A program made the position numbers and the translations under genes. DNA of 46,665 bases from CACZQA01 sp050943615 (GTDB lineage Bacteria > Actinomycetota > Coriobacteriia > Coriobacteriales > QAMH01). Location of the stretch: the NCBI GenBank assembly GCA_050943615.1, contig JBMNPN010000008.1, positions 1 through 46,665 on the forward strand, given 5' to 3'. The stretch's first letter is position 1. Each line of letters begins with the position of its first letter. The notes beneath the pieces were generated by a model. It did no database searches. It was not told the DNA's origin and saw only the letters and a program-made list of their open reading frames with translations. Of this stretch, positions 32,890 to 41,565 are shown in pieces.

Positions 32890-33798
32890 TCAGTCCTCTT
32901 GTCGCGAGCTCATATTGGAAAAATAGCTTTTCAGAGCCTCTCTCCAGGGACGCATCTCGTTTCCGATAGTCGTGGCCAGATGCGCGTTTTCAAGACTCGA
33001 GTAGGCGGGACGTTTTGCGCTTTTCGGGTTTGCCGCGCGGTACTGCTCGGTTGTGACGGGGATGACCTTGCACGCTAGCCCTGCCTCTTCCATGATCGCC
33101 TGGGAAAAATCTGCCCAGGAGCAGGACCCCTCGTTTGTGCAGTGATAGATTCCAAAAGAGTCTGTGAGCGCAATCTTCAGAATCTCGTAGGCGAGGTCGT
33201 TTGCCGAGGTGGGATTTCCAATCTGGTCGTTGACGACGGTGATGCTCTCGTGCGTCTTTCCGAGCCTGAGCATCGTCTTCAAGAAGTTCTTGCCGTGATA
33301 ACCATAGAGCCAGGCTGTGCGCACAATGTAGTGTTCGGGGAGGAGGGAGGCGACCTGCTCCTCTCCCGCGAGCTTCGATCTCCCGTAGGCGCTTATAGGT
33401 CCGGTTTTATCCGTTTCCTTTCGGGCACCGGGCTCGGTTCCGGAAAACACGTAGTCGGTCGAGACGTGCACAAGACGGGCGCCGCTGCGCGCGCAAGCGC
33501 GAGCGAGATTTGCCGGGCCGTTCGCGTTCACGGCAAAGGCGTGCTCTTCCTCGTCTTCGCATCCATCTACATTAGTGAGCGCCGCGCAGTTCAAGACGAG
33601 GTCATACGGCGCATGCGAAGCGAACCATGTATCCACTGCCCGAGCATCCGAAATGTCCAGTTCCTGTGACCCTGCCTTGTCGAGCAGGGCCCCTTCGTAC
33701 TCTTTTGGAAGGGGGCCGATCTCTGCATTCATGTCATCGAGAATATGGGAAAGCTCATGGCCGAGCTGGCCGTTTGCACCCGTGAGCAGTATTCGCAT
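32890..33798 (-). CDS. rfbD: dTDP-4-dehydrorhamnose reductase
   Basis: 302 residues of the RmlD family, the last step of dTDP-L-rhamnose synthesis. Extended SDR marks: NADPH loop ILLTGANGQLGHEL, catalytic STDYVFSGTEPG and YGRSKLAGEE (YxxxK), and VRTAWLYG. ATG 33798 has AAAGGA 9 bases upstream. The other rml genes are not adjacent, so the pathway must be completed elsewhere or this gene is an orphan reductase. Convergent with the CMD gene; gap of 36 bases. Confidence 0.92.
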   Translation of the reverse strand: MRILLTGANGQLGHELSHILDDMNAEIGPLPKEYEGALLDKAGSQELDISDARAVDTWFASHAPYDLVLNCAALTNVDGCEDEEEHAFAVNANGPANLARACARSGARLVHVSTDYVFSGTEPGARKETDKTGPISAYGRSKLAGEEQVASLLPEHYIVRTAWLYGYHGKNFLKTMLRLGKTHESITVVNDQIGNPTSANDLAYEILKIALTDSFGIYHCTNEGSCSWADFSQAIMEEAGLACKVIPVTTEQYRAANPKSAKRPAYSSLENAHLATTIGNEMRPWREALKSYFSNMSSRQED

Positions 33799-33906
33799 CG
33801 CGCGAGGTTCCTTTCTTTTCGTTGTGAGCCCTTGCAGTGTAGCCCACTGAAGGCATGCTCGACTACCGAGATGCTAGGAAGATATTCGATTGTGCAAGGA
33901 GGGCTT

Positions 33907-34551
33907 CTACATCGAGTACATGAAATCCGCTATCTGCTCTTCGACGTTGTCGGGGACATAGGAGAGGAGATAGAGGTTCGCGCCGAGTTGCGTTGTGAAG
34001 TTTTCGAGGGAGTTCTGGCCCGTGAAATCGCTCTCGAGCCAATTGCGAACGTTCCACAGTATTCCTGCGACGAGAGCCTCGCTGAACATCTTGCTCTCTT
34101 CGTGTGCTCCGGGGAACTGCTTGATGAGGATCCCCTCGTGCATCTCGTCGATGATGCCTGGAACTGCCAGCCTCATGAACGGCTCGTTGCTGGGGCCGCT
34201 CAGGACATGCAGGTAGAACGTGCGGTCATCGTAGACGCCCTGGAAGTACAGCGTGAGGTACTGCATGATGAAGTTGGCGCCCTTGGCGTCCTTGAGCTTC
34301 TCGTCGAGCTCCTCGATCTTCTTGCTGATCATGTACACGGCGGTTTCGGCGACGAGCGTCGGTACATCGCTGAAGTGCTTGTAGAGCGTCGGCCTGCTCA
34401 CGTCTGCCTCCTTGGCGACCTCCGTCAAGGTGAAGTCGGTGACGGGCTTTTCGCTTGCGAGCTTGTAGGCCGCTTTCATGAGGGCCTTGCGAACGCGAAC
34501 CGTTCTCGGGTTCAGGCCCTGTATGTTTTCCTCGGTTATCGAATTGTTCAT
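33907..34551 (-). CDS. TetR-family transcriptional regulator
   Basis: 214 residues. The N-terminal TetR helix-turn-helix spans about 15-70 (VRKALMKAAYKLASEKPVTDF, LTEVAKEADVSRPTLYKHF). The ligand domain behind it is not diagnostic. ATG 34551 has GGAGG 9 bases upstream. It diverges from the AEC transporter at 34874, which is its likely target, and the gap contains an inverted repeat that could be its operator. Confidence 0.88.
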   Translation of the reverse strand: MNNSITEENIQGLNPRTVRVRKALMKAAYKLASEKPVTDFTLTEVAKEADVSRPTLYKHFSDVPTLVAETAVYMISKKIEELDEKLKDAKGANFIMQYLTLYFQGVYDDRTFYLHVLSGPSNEPFMRLAVPGIIDEMHEGILIKQFPGAHEESKMFSEALVAGILWNVRNWLESDFTGQNSLENFTTQLGANLYLLSYVPDNVEEQIADFMYSM

Positions 34552-34873
34552 AATTATCTGCCTCCACGCTCTTTTCGACGCTGCAGGTATTTTGTTGTCG
34601 GACTACTACATTGTACGTTTCAGAATTTTATTTACAAATGTTCTAAAACTGGTTTAGTCGTTTCTAAACAACAAGTCAATATTTCGGTTTGAATTGGTTC
34701 GAAATTGTCGTTTATAGGTGGGATTTTCCCGAGGATACTTCGATTTTCTCCCAGCGCGTCCGCCGTGCTGGCAGACGTCTTCAGATAAGGCGCCTTTGGA
34801 TGTGCCCCCTGGCGGAATTGCCGGCTTTGGGCTGTTGGAGCGCGCATGGGCAAGGTGTAGAGTTTGCGCCGAT
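34552..34873. promoter_or_regulatory. Divergent tetR/AEC control region with CTAAAC-type repeats
   Basis: No gene. CTAAAAC (34643), GTTTAG (34652-34657) and CTAAAC (34664-34669) make overlapping dyads; the last two are perfect arms with a 6-base spacer. This fits a TetR operator. Just before them TTTATTTACA (34627-34636) matches the start of the motif found upstream of the c-di-GMP genes. The rest shows nothing recognisable. Confidence 0.45.
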
Positions 34874-35815
34874 ATGAGCCTCATCCTCGCAGAAAAGATC
34901 TTCGGCCTCTTCCTCATTATTGCCATGGGGTTCATCCTCGTGCGCTCGGGGCTCATGAGAGCCGAGCAGAGCCGGGGACTGTCCATCGCCTGCCTCTACG
35001 TCATTTCACCTTGCATGATCGTCACGGCCTTCCAGGTCGATGCGACCTCTGAGGTCAAGGCGGGGTTTCTGCTCGCGATGGGGGCGGGGCTTGCCGTTCA
35101 GATGCTCTATACCTTTCTCTCCTGGCTGCTCGGGCGCTCTCCGCTCAAGCTCAGCGCTGTCGAGAAGGCATCTGTCACCTATTCGAATGCGGGAAATCTC
35201 GTGATCCCGCTGGTCATGATGACATTCGGGCAGGACATGGTCATCTACACTACGGCCTACATGGTCTTTCAGACGATGTTCATGTGGAGCCATGGGAAGA
35301 GCCTGCTTCAGGGAAAGACCGGCATCGACTTGAGGCAGATATTCTTGAGCGTCCAGATGATCGGCGTTTACATTGGGCTTTTCCTCTTCATGACCGGGCT
35401 CAGGCTCCCCGGGCCTGTCTACACCGCCGTTCAGAGCGTGGGGAACATGATTGGACCTGCCTCGATGCTGGTCACGGGCATGATCATGGGAGGCATGGAC
35501 TTCAAGAGGCTCTTCTCTTTCAAGCGCCTGCCCATTCCCGTGTGCCTGCGCCTGCTCGTCTTTCCCTTTTTCGCGGTCCTCATCTTGAAGTTCACCCCAC
35601 TTGCGACGCTCGTCTCCAACGGCTCCGATATCCTCATGATCACGCTGCTCGCCGCCGCGGCGCCGTCTGCCTCAAACATCAACCAGATGGCGCAGATCTT
35701 CCATAGCAATGCCGAGTACGCGAGCGCCATCAACGTGGTGACCATTCTGCTGTGCATCATCACCATTCCGCTCATGGTCAGCTTCTACGAGGCGCCGATC
35801 CAGCTGCCCTTCTAG
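34874..35815 (+). CDS. AEC-family (auxin efflux carrier-like) transporter
   Basis: 313 residues, with about ten hydrophobic segments in two halves, as in the AEC family (PF03547), whose bacterial members export or import small organic acids such as malate. Typical stretches: IAMGFILVRSGLM at the N-terminus, YSNAGNLVIPLVMMTFGQ in the first half, AAAAPSASNINQMAQIF in the second. ATG 34874 gives a start directly before the first membrane segment. The frame is open to 34718, but that part is soluble and non-conserved. No good ribosome site is seen. Probably controlled by the divergent TetR protein. Confidence 0.82.
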   Translation: MSLILAEKIFGLFLIIAMGFILVRSGLMRAEQSRGLSIACLYVISPCMIVTAFQVDATSEVKAGFLLAMGAGLAVQMLYTFLSWLLGRSPLKLSAVEKASVTYSNAGNLVIPLVMMTFGQDMVIYTTAYMVFQTMFMWSHGKSLLQGKTGIDLRQIFLSVQMIGVYIGLFLFMTGLRLPGPVYTAVQSVGNMIGPASMLVTGMIMGGMDFKRLFSFKRLPIPVCLRLLVFPFFAVLILKFTPLATLVSNGSDILMITLLAAAAPSASNINQMAQIFHSNAEYASAINVVTILLCIITIPLMVSFYEAPIQLPF

Positions 35816-35825
35816 AACCGAAGAG

Positions 35826-35920
35826 ATTGAACTTTTCTTCTCTTCGGACGAAAATTGAACCAACCAAATTGAACTTTATGATAATGCTGCTACCATAGCG
35901 AGCAGTAAATTGAACTTTTC
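35826..35920. repeat. Four ATTGAAC direct repeats before the XRE-aminotransferase gene
   Basis: Copies begin at 35826 (ATTGAACTTTTC), 35854 (ATTGAACCAACC), 35868 (ATTGAACTTTAT) and 35909 (ATTGAACTTTTC). The last abuts the AGGAGG of the gene at 35932. The first lies inside a 9-bp hairpin (CCGAAGAGA and TCTCTTCGG) after the AEC gene. An inverted match, GAAAAGTTCAA, recurs inside the coding region at 36178-36188. Likely binding sites for the XRE domain of the encoded protein. Confidence 0.7.
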
Positions 35921-35931
35921 AGGAGGCATCG

Positions 35932-37518
35932 ATGGATGCACAGGCGTTTTCGCAACGGCTCGCAGAGGCGATGGAAGGAGCCGGGCTCAAGCAGGCAGAC
36001 CTCATCAGGCTTGCCGAAAAACGTGGACAGAAGCTGGGAAAGAGCCAGCTCAGCCAATATGTCCATGGAAAGAGTTCTCCTCGGCCTGCCGTTATGGCAC
36101 TTTTGGCAGATCTGCTTGGGGTAGAACAGGCGTGGCTTTCGGGCCAGATGCCAGATGCCGGTCAAGAATCTAGAGCGAAAAGTTCAAGTTCGTCAGAACA
36201 GGGTCCTGGCAGTTCAGTCCATTGTCAATCTATCAAACAAGAACATACGTCAAAGACAAAAGAAGAAGGCAGTCCCGCTTCTCTCGAGAAGGGAAAGACG
36301 CATATGCGCCAGTTCAAGAAGTCAAGCAAGCTCGACAACGTCCTCTACGATGTCCGCGGGCCGGTCGTCGAGGAAGCAAGCCGCATGGAGCATGCGGGCA
36401 CGCAGGTGCTCAAGCTCAACATCGGAAACCCCGCGCCCTTTGGCTTTCGCACACCCGACGAGGTCGTCTACGACATGTCCCGCCAGCTTGCCGACTGCGA
36501 GGGCTATTCGCCTTCGAAGGGGCTCTATTCCGCACGCAAGGCCATCATGCAGTACGCGCAGATCAAGGAGCTGCCCAACGTCGACATCAACCACATCTAC
36601 ACGGGAAACGGCGTCTCCGAGCTCATCAACCTCTCCATGTCGGCGCTGCTCGATGACGGCGATGAGATCCTGATTCCCTCGCCGGACTATCCGCTCTGGA
36701 CGGCGTGCGCCACGCTCGCGGGCGGACATCCCGTCCACTACATCTGCGACGAGCAGGCTGAGTGGTACCCCGATATCGACGACATCAGAAAGAAGGTCTC
36801 GCCGCGCACCAAGGCCATCGTCATCATCAACCCCAACAACCCCACGGGCGCCCTTTACCCAAAGGAGGTTCTCGAGCAGATCGTCGAGATCGCCCGCGAA
36901 AACCAGCTCATGATCTTTTCCGATGAGATCTACGACCGCCTCGTCATGGACGACGCCGAGCACATATCTATTGCCTCGCTTGCACCCGACCTGTTCTGCG
37001 TCACCTTCAGCGGGCTTTCCAAGTCCCACATGATCGCGGGCTACCGCGTGGGCTGGATGATCCTTTCCGGCAACCTCGATATCGGACAGGACTACATCGA
37101 GGGCATCAACATGCTCTCCAACATGCGGCTTTGCTCCAATGTGCCGGCGCAGTCCATTATCCAGACGGCGCTATGGGGGCACCAGAGCGTGAAGGACTAC
37201 GTCAGGCCCGGCGGCCGCGTCTACGAGCAGCGCAACTATGTCTACGAGGCGCTCAATGCCATCGACGGAGTCACCGCGGTCAAGCCCAAAGCCGGTTTCT
37301 ACATCTTTCCCAAGCTCGACGTCAAGAAGTTCGGCATCACCGACGACGTGCAGTTCGCGCTCGATCTTCTCAAGCGCAAGAAGGTCCTCATCGTCCAAGG
37401 CTCCGGCTTCAACTGGCACGAGCCCGACCATTTCCGCATCGTCTTTCTACCGCGCGTGGAAGTGCTGAAAGAGGGCGTCGGGAAAATCGCCGAGTTCCTG
37501 GAGACCTATCACCAGTAA
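35932..37518 (+). CDS. XRE helix-turn-helix fused to an alanine-type aminotransferase
   Basis: 528 residues. About 1-73 is an XRE/Cro DNA-binding domain (AGLKQADLIRLAE, GKSQLSQYVHGKSSPRPAVMALLADLLGV). Residues 74-124 are a Ser/Lys-rich linker. From 125 the sequence is a full fold-type I aminotransferase of the AlaA/AlaT type: LKLNIGNPAPFGFRTP, TGNGVSELINLSM, NPNNPTGALYP, SDEIYDRLVMDD, and the PLP-lysine in SGLSKSHMIAGYRVGWM. It may act as enzyme, autoregulator or both. An in-frame ATG at 36304 with AGAAGGGAAAG upstream could give the enzyme alone. ATG 35932 has AGGAGG 5 bases away. Confidence 0.9.
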   Translation: MDAQAFSQRLAEAMEGAGLKQADLIRLAEKRGQKLGKSQLSQYVHGKSSPRPAVMALLADLLGVEQAWLSGQMPDAGQESRAKSSSSSEQGPGSSVHCQSIKQEHTSKTKEEGSPASLEKGKTHMRQFKKSSKLDNVLYDVRGPVVEEASRMEHAGTQVLKLNIGNPAPFGFRTPDEVVYDMSRQLADCEGYSPSKGLYSARKAIMQYAQIKELPNVDINHIYTGNGVSELINLSMSALLDDGDEILIPSPDYPLWTACATLAGGHPVHYICDEQAEWYPDIDDIRKKVSPRTKAIVIINPNNPTGALYPKEVLEQIVEIARENQLMIFSDEIYDRLVMDDAEHISIASLAPDLFCVTFSGLSKSHMIAGYRVGWMILSGNLDIGQDYIEGINMLSNMRLCSNVPAQSIIQTALWGHQSVKDYVRPGGRVYEQRNYVYEALNAIDGVTAVKPKAGFYIFPKLDVKKFGITDDVQFALDLLKRKKVLIVQGSGFNWHEPDHFRIVFLPRVEVLKEGVGKIAEFLETYHQ

Positions 37519-37575
37519 ACGGGGCGATTGCGTTAGCGTTTTACCGCGTTCAGATCGTGCTTTGCGCATAAGAAA

Positions 37576-37609
37576 AGGACCCACAGTTCAAACATGAATT
37601 GCGGGTCCT
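37576..37609 (-). terminator. Terminator of the alcohol dehydrogenase gene
   Basis: AGGACCC and GGGTCCT form the base of a nearly perfect 14-base stem around AAACAT. On the minus strand it is followed by TTTTCTT, which suits termination of the leftward gene. It may also slow rightward transcripts. Confidence 0.75.
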
Positions 37610-37654
37610 CTCGATTTCAGCAGCTACGCTGTGGCAGATGCTGCCTTTTCGAGT

Positions 37655-38872
37655 TTAGAAGTCGACGTCGGTGTCGTGGTAGCTTGCCTGCAGGAGCTTT
37701 TCCATATCCTCCTGCGTGGGCTTTCTCGGATTGGTGAGCGTGCAGGCATCGAGCAGGGCGTTTGCCGCGACGTCGTGGAGACGCTCGTTGAAGATATCCT
37801 CGGAAACGAAACCGGGGTCGGCGATCTCTCCTTTGAGGCCATACTCGTGGATGCCGTGCGGCACGTTCATGTCGGTGCTCAACTGGCGGACGAACTCGAT
37901 CATCTTGTCGACCTTGTCGGCATCGGTGCTGCCGCCGAGTTTGAGCTCGTCGGCGAACTCTCCATAGCGCTTGAGCGCGCGGTCGTCCTTGGCGTTGTAG
38001 GCGATGACCTTGGGCAGGTACATGGCGTTTGCCGCGCCGTGGATGATGTGGGCACCCTGGTCGGCGTAGGCGGCGCCGGTCTTGTGCGCCATCGAATGGA
38101 CGATGCCCAGCGAGGCGACCGAGAACGCCATGCCCGCCATGCACTGCGCATCGTGCATTGCCGCGCGTGCGTCCATGTCCTCGTTGTAGGACTTGACGAG
38201 GTTTGCCTTGATCTGCTTGGCGGCATGGATGGCGAGTGCATCGGTGTAGGCGCTTGCAGATGTGGAGACGTACGCCTCGATTGCATGCGTGAGAGCGTCC
38301 ATGCCGGTGAAGGCGACGAGCTTGACCGGCAGGGTCTTCACGAGGTCGGAGTCGACGATGGCGACGTCGGGAGTGATCTCGAAATCGGCGATCGGGAACT
38401 TGATGCCCTTGTCGTAGTCGGTCACGATGGAGAACGCCGTGACCTCGGTGCCCGTGCCGGACGTCGAGGAGATGGCGCAGAAGTGGGCCTTATGGCGCAG
38501 CTCGGGGAGCTGGAAGACCTTGCACATGTCCTCGAAGGTGATGTCGGGGTACTCGTACTTGATCCACATCGCCTTGGCCGCATCGATCGGGGAGCCGCCG
38601 CCCATGGCGACGATCCAGTCCGGGCCGAACTCCTCCATGACCTTGGCACCCTTCATTACGGTCTCGACGCTCGGGTCGCTCTCGATGCCCTCGAAGAGCT
38701 TGACCTCGAAACCCGCCTCCTTGAGGTAGTCCTCTGCGCGCTGCAGAAAGCCTCCGCGGCGCATGGAGCCGCCGCCAACGCAGATGATGGCCTTCTTGCC
38801 CTTGAGGTTCTTGAGGTTCTCGAGGGCTCCAGAGCCAAAGTAGACGTCGCGGGGAATAGTGAAACGTGCCAT
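37655..38872 (-). CDS. Iron-containing alcohol dehydrogenase
   Basis: 405 residues of the type III Fe-ADH family, NAD(P)-linked alcohol/aldehyde interconversion in fermentation. N-terminal IPRDVYFGSGALENL, nucleotide loop VAMGGGSPIDAAKAM, SSTSGTGTEVTAFSI, and metal ligands in VDSDLV, DALTHAIEAYVS, VHSMAHKTGA and HIIHGAANA. ATG 38872 has AAGGAAGG 8-9 bases upstream; the frame extends to 38905 without support. It stands alone with its own terminator. Substrate (ethanol, butanol or diol) is not inferable. Confidence 0.92.
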   Translation of the reverse strand: MARFTIPRDVYFGSGALENLKNLKGKKAIICVGGGSMRRGGFLQRAEDYLKEAGFEVKLFEGIESDPSVETVMKGAKVMEEFGPDWIVAMGGGSPIDAAKAMWIKYEYPDITFEDMCKVFQLPELRHKAHFCAISSTSGTGTEVTAFSIVTDYDKGIKFPIADFEITPDVAIVDSDLVKTLPVKLVAFTGMDALTHAIEAYVSTSASAYTDALAIHAAKQIKANLVKSYNEDMDARAAMHDAQCMAGMAFSVASLGIVHSMAHKTGAAYADQGAHIIHGAANAMYLPKVIAYNAKDDRALKRYGEFADELKLGGSTDADKVDKMIEFVRQLSTDMNVPHGIHEYGLKGEIADPGFVSEDIFNERLHDVAANALLDACTLTNPRKPTQEDMEKLLQASYHDTDVDF

Positions 38873-39164
38873 GTTCGTGCCTTCCTTCTCTCGTGTCACG
38901 ACCAAATAGGGCGGTGCAATGTTGCCACTGCATTCAGAGCGCCTTTCGCGATGTCGGTATCTGCGAGAAGCTCAGATACCGGGAAAACAGCGCAGGTAAA
39001 TGCAGCGGTTCTTTGTTTGCCCGCGTCATATTATGGGAGATGCGAAGTAACATATCTCACACGATGTGGCTCAGAAAATGTGAATGGTGCGCTCTTTTCG
39101 GCTTGCAAACAATATTGTGTTTGTGTCGAAATCCCTAGATATGCATCTGCATACATGTAACTGA
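38873..39164. promoter_or_regulatory. Upstream region of the alcohol dehydrogenase gene
   Basis: About 290 bases without a gene, AT-rich towards the right. A perfect dyad TATGCA-TC-TGCATA lies at 39140-39153. The region must carry the leftward promoter; a minus-strand TAATAT near 39030 is a possible -10. No Rex-type box was recognised. Confidence 0.35.
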
Positions 39165-39199
39165 AAAAGGGGATGGCACAAAAATTGCCATCCCCTTTT
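39165..39199 (-). terminator. Terminator of the phosphate-transport operon
   Basis: A perfect 14-bp stem, AAAAGGGGATGGCA with its complement, around a 7-base loop. A and T runs at the outer ends make it work in both directions. It lies about 60 bases past the stop of the small membrane-protein gene. Confidence 0.88.
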
Positions 39200-39257
39200 C
39201 AAGGTAATATTGCCTGTATTATCTAAGCTTTATCGTCCTGATCGGAGCTGTGATTCG

Positions 39258-39479
39258 TTAATGGAAGAACGGAATGATCAGCCACAGCGCGGCGAGCACG
39301 ATGATGACGCACAGGGCAAAGCAGACGCAGGCGCCGATGCGATACCAGATATTGCTCGAGTTCGTGTCGGTCATGCCGTTGGTCCACAGACGCAGGCCGC
39401 TTGCATACAGTCCGCCGATGCAGCAGGCGATGCAGACGCTCGCTGCGAGAACGAGGACGAAACTGAGTACTTCTTGCAT
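39258..39479 (-). CDS. Small two-span membrane protein
   Basis: 73 residues with two hydrophobic segments (about 4-28 and 46-70) joined by a short polar loop (RLWTNGMTDTNSSNIWYRI). No family recognised. It starts 17 bases after the phosphate transporter stop, with AAAGGA 9 bases before ATG 39479, and shares its terminator, so it is in the pit operon. A small accessory or regulatory subunit of the transporter is possible but unproven. Confidence 0.7.
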   Translation of the reverse strand: MQEVLSFVLVLAASVCIACCIGGLYASGLRLWTNGMTDTNSSNIWYRIGACVCFALCVIIVLAALWLIIPFFH

Positions 39480-39495
39480 GCTCTTATATCCTTTC

Positions 39496-40668
39496 CTACG
39501 CGGCCATCGCCGAGGTGTTGTTGGTGTCGTCGGGCTTTGTCGCCCTCACGCGCACCTCGCCGCTGTCGTTGACGTTTTTCGCATTGATGGGATTGCGCTT
39601 GGAGAGCCAGACGATGATGCCGGCGGCGATGATGAGGATGACGGCCGCTGCAATCGTGCCGGCAAGGCCCGTGCGGGTGAGCAGGCAGGCAAGTGCTCCC
39701 ATGCAGGCGGCAGCCGGGAAGGTGATGAGCCAGGCGACAACCATCTGCAAGGCAACGTGCCAGTTGACCTTGGACCCCGCTTTGCCCAGCCCGACACCGA
39801 TGATCGAACCCGAGCAGACCTGCGTGGTGGAAAGTGCGAACCCGAGGTGAGAGGAGACAAGGATTGCCGTGGCAGAGCTGACCTCGGCGGCAAAGCCCTG
39901 CGGGGTCGTGATCTCGGTGAGGCCCTTGCCCAACGTGCGGATGACGCGCCAACCGCCGGTGTAGGTTCCAAGGGCGATGGCGGAGCCACATAGCGCAATG
40001 ACCCAGATCTGCGGGCCGGTGCCGGAAGCCTGGGCGCCGACGGAGATGAGCGTCAAGGTGATGATGCCCATCGTCTTCTGCGCGTCGTTGGTGCCATGGG
40101 AAAGCGCCACGAGGCAGGCAGTGATGGTCTGCCCGTGCTTGAACCCGTCGGTCACGACGTGCTCGTCTAAGCCTTTGACTATGAAGTAGATGAGCTTGAT
40201 TGCCAGAAACGAGGCAAAGCCCGCGATGATCGGGGAGATGATCGCAGGGATGAGAATCTTGTTGAGGAGCGCGACGAAGTTCACGCCCTCGACGCCTGCG
40301 CCGACGATGACGGCGCCCACAAGGCCGCCCATAAGTGCGTGAGAAGAGGAAGAGGGCAGGCCGACCAACCAGGTGATGAGGTTCCAGATGATGGCGCCAA
40401 CCAGGCCGGCGAAGATGAACTCGGCACCGATGGAAACCTGCGCTTCGTTGATGATGCCGCCTGAGATGGTCTTTGCGACCTCGGTCGAGAGAAACGCGCC
40501 GACGAGATTGAGCGTTCCGGCGGCGATGACTGCCGTCTTGGGCTTGAGTGCGCCCGTTGCAATGGACGTTGCCATCGCGTTTGCCGTGTCGTGGAAGCCA
40601 TTTGTGAAGTCAAAGGTCAGGGCTGTGACGATGACCATTACGACGACCACGACGGTTACAGGATCCAT
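39496..40668 (-). CDS. pit: PiT-family inorganic phosphate transporter
   Basis: 390 residues, about ten membrane segments in two PHO4-type halves. Signature regions: TFDFTNGFHDTANAMATSIATGAL near the N-terminus (duplicated as LSHGTNDAQKTMGIITL in the second half), GLPSSSSHALMGGLVGA, and SSHLGFALSTTQVCSGSIIG. Members are low-affinity phosphate:proton or sodium symporters. ATG 40668 has GGGGAAG 9 bases upstream. Its promoter region contains TGTCA pairs of Pho-box type on the gene strand, suggesting control by phosphate supply. Confidence 0.93.
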   Translation of the reverse strand: MDPVTVVVVVMVIVTALTFDFTNGFHDTANAMATSIATGALKPKTAVIAAGTLNLVGAFLSTEVAKTISGGIINEAQVSIGAEFIFAGLVGAIIWNLITWLVGLPSSSSHALMGGLVGAVIVGAGVEGVNFVALLNKILIPAIISPIIAGFASFLAIKLIYFIVKGLDEHVVTDGFKHGQTITACLVALSHGTNDAQKTMGIITLTLISVGAQASGTGPQIWVIALCGSAIALGTYTGGWRVIRTLGKGLTEITTPQGFAAEVSSATAILVSSHLGFALSTTQVCSGSIIGVGLGKAGSKVNWHVALQMVVAWLITFPAAACMGALACLLTRTGLAGTIAAAVILIIAAGIIVWLSKRNPINAKNVNDSGEVRVRATKPDDTNNTSAMAA

Positions 40669-40757
40669 TTCTTGTTACTTCCCCATTCCTGTGAGAGATA
40701 GGCGTTCCTCGCGCCCATGCGCCAACATTCGTGTCGCCGTTAAAGGTAAGGGGTCAA

Positions 40758-40797
40758 TGTCACACTCACGTCATCGGAATGTGACATAGATGTGACA
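40758..40797. promoter_or_regulatory. Two opposed Pho-box-like TGTCA pairs
   Basis: On the minus strand (towards pit) TGTCA occurs at 40797-40793 and 40786-40782, 11 bases apart. On the plus strand TGTCA (40758-40762) and CGTCA (40769-40773) are also 11 bases apart. Direct TGTCA repeats at 11-base spacing are the known form of enteric PhoB boxes. Use by a PhoB/PhoP-like regulator in this organism is inferred. Confidence 0.55.
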
Positions 40798-40943
40798 TAT
40801 GGGGATAAAGGTAAAATTTCATTTGGATTAAGGTGAACAAGACGGTACGATATAAGCTTTGGCTTTATTCGAGAAGCATTGCCCGAAGTCAAGGTAGCAG
40901 CGTTTCAAGACCTGTCTTTGCCGATGCGGAAAGGATGCCGGAA

Positions 40944-41561
40944 ATGTCTGCAGAACGCATTGCAGGTGATATGGGCAACTGCCATGTTCTCATGCTCGGA
41001 AACAGCTTCACCTCGGCCAACGATATGCCATCATTGCTCGCAGAGGCGACTGGAGTGGCAGTCGTGGCGCATGTACGCGGTGGGGCGCGCCTTGCCGAGC
41101 ATCTCAATCCCGCCACCTCCAACGGCAAGAAGACAGGTGCGCTCCTCGAGAGGAGATGGCCCGACATCGTGGTCATGCAGGAGATGAGTACCGGACCCAT
41201 CACGTCCCCTCTGCGCTTTTCGGAGAGCGTCGGGCAGCTGTGCGAGGCATGTAGAAGTGCCGGAGCCGCCCCCGTGCTCTTTGCGACGTGGGCCTTTCGG
41301 GACGATTGCCCGCGACTTGAGAAGCTGGGGCTTTCCCGAGCTGAGATGCATGCGGCGCTCCATGAGGCCTACGCTGCGGCGGCACGAGAGAACGGAGCTG
41401 TGCTCGCGGATGTCGGAACGGCGTTCTTCCAGGCGCAGGAACCGGACTTGCTCTACCGAGCCGATGGCATGCATCCGAGCCGTTTGGGAACCGAGCTCTG
41501 CGTACAGACCATCTCCGATGCTTTGGAAACTGTTCACCTAACGCGCTGCGTGAGAGAATAG
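40944..41561 (+). CDS. SGNH/GDSL-like hydrolase
   Basis: 205 residues. Block I VLMLGNSFTSANDMPSLLAEA supplies the nucleophile Ser (GNSFT form); ARLAEHL and VVMQEMSTGPI are internal blocks. ADGMHPSRLGTELCVQTI near the end supplies the catalytic Asp-His pair. The family includes carbohydrate esterases and lipases; substrate unknown, no signal peptide. ATG 40944 is preferred (AGGA 8 bases upstream, and family members start just before block I). GTG 40833 is in frame and would add 37 residues. It lies downstream of plus-oriented TGTCA repeats, so phosphate control is possible. Confidence 0.78.
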   Translation: MSAERIAGDMGNCHVLMLGNSFTSANDMPSLLAEATGVAVVAHVRGGARLAEHLNPATSNGKKTGALLERRWPDIVVMQEMSTGPITSPLRFSESVGQLCEACRSAGAAPVLFATWAFRDDCPRLEKLGLSRAEMHAALHEAYAAAARENGAVLADVGTAFFQAQEPDLLYRADGMHPSRLGTELCVQTISDALETVHLTRCVRE

Positions 41562-41565
41562 GGCC

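Noticed and set aside
33745..34692. 315-codon plus-strand frame opposite the TetR gene
   Set aside because: Antisense shadow of a clear TetR helix-turn-helix gene.
34718..34873. N-terminal extension of the AEC transporter
   Set aside because: Extra 52 residues are soluble, basic and non-conserved, and they overlap the operator region; the membrane protein starts naturally at 34874.
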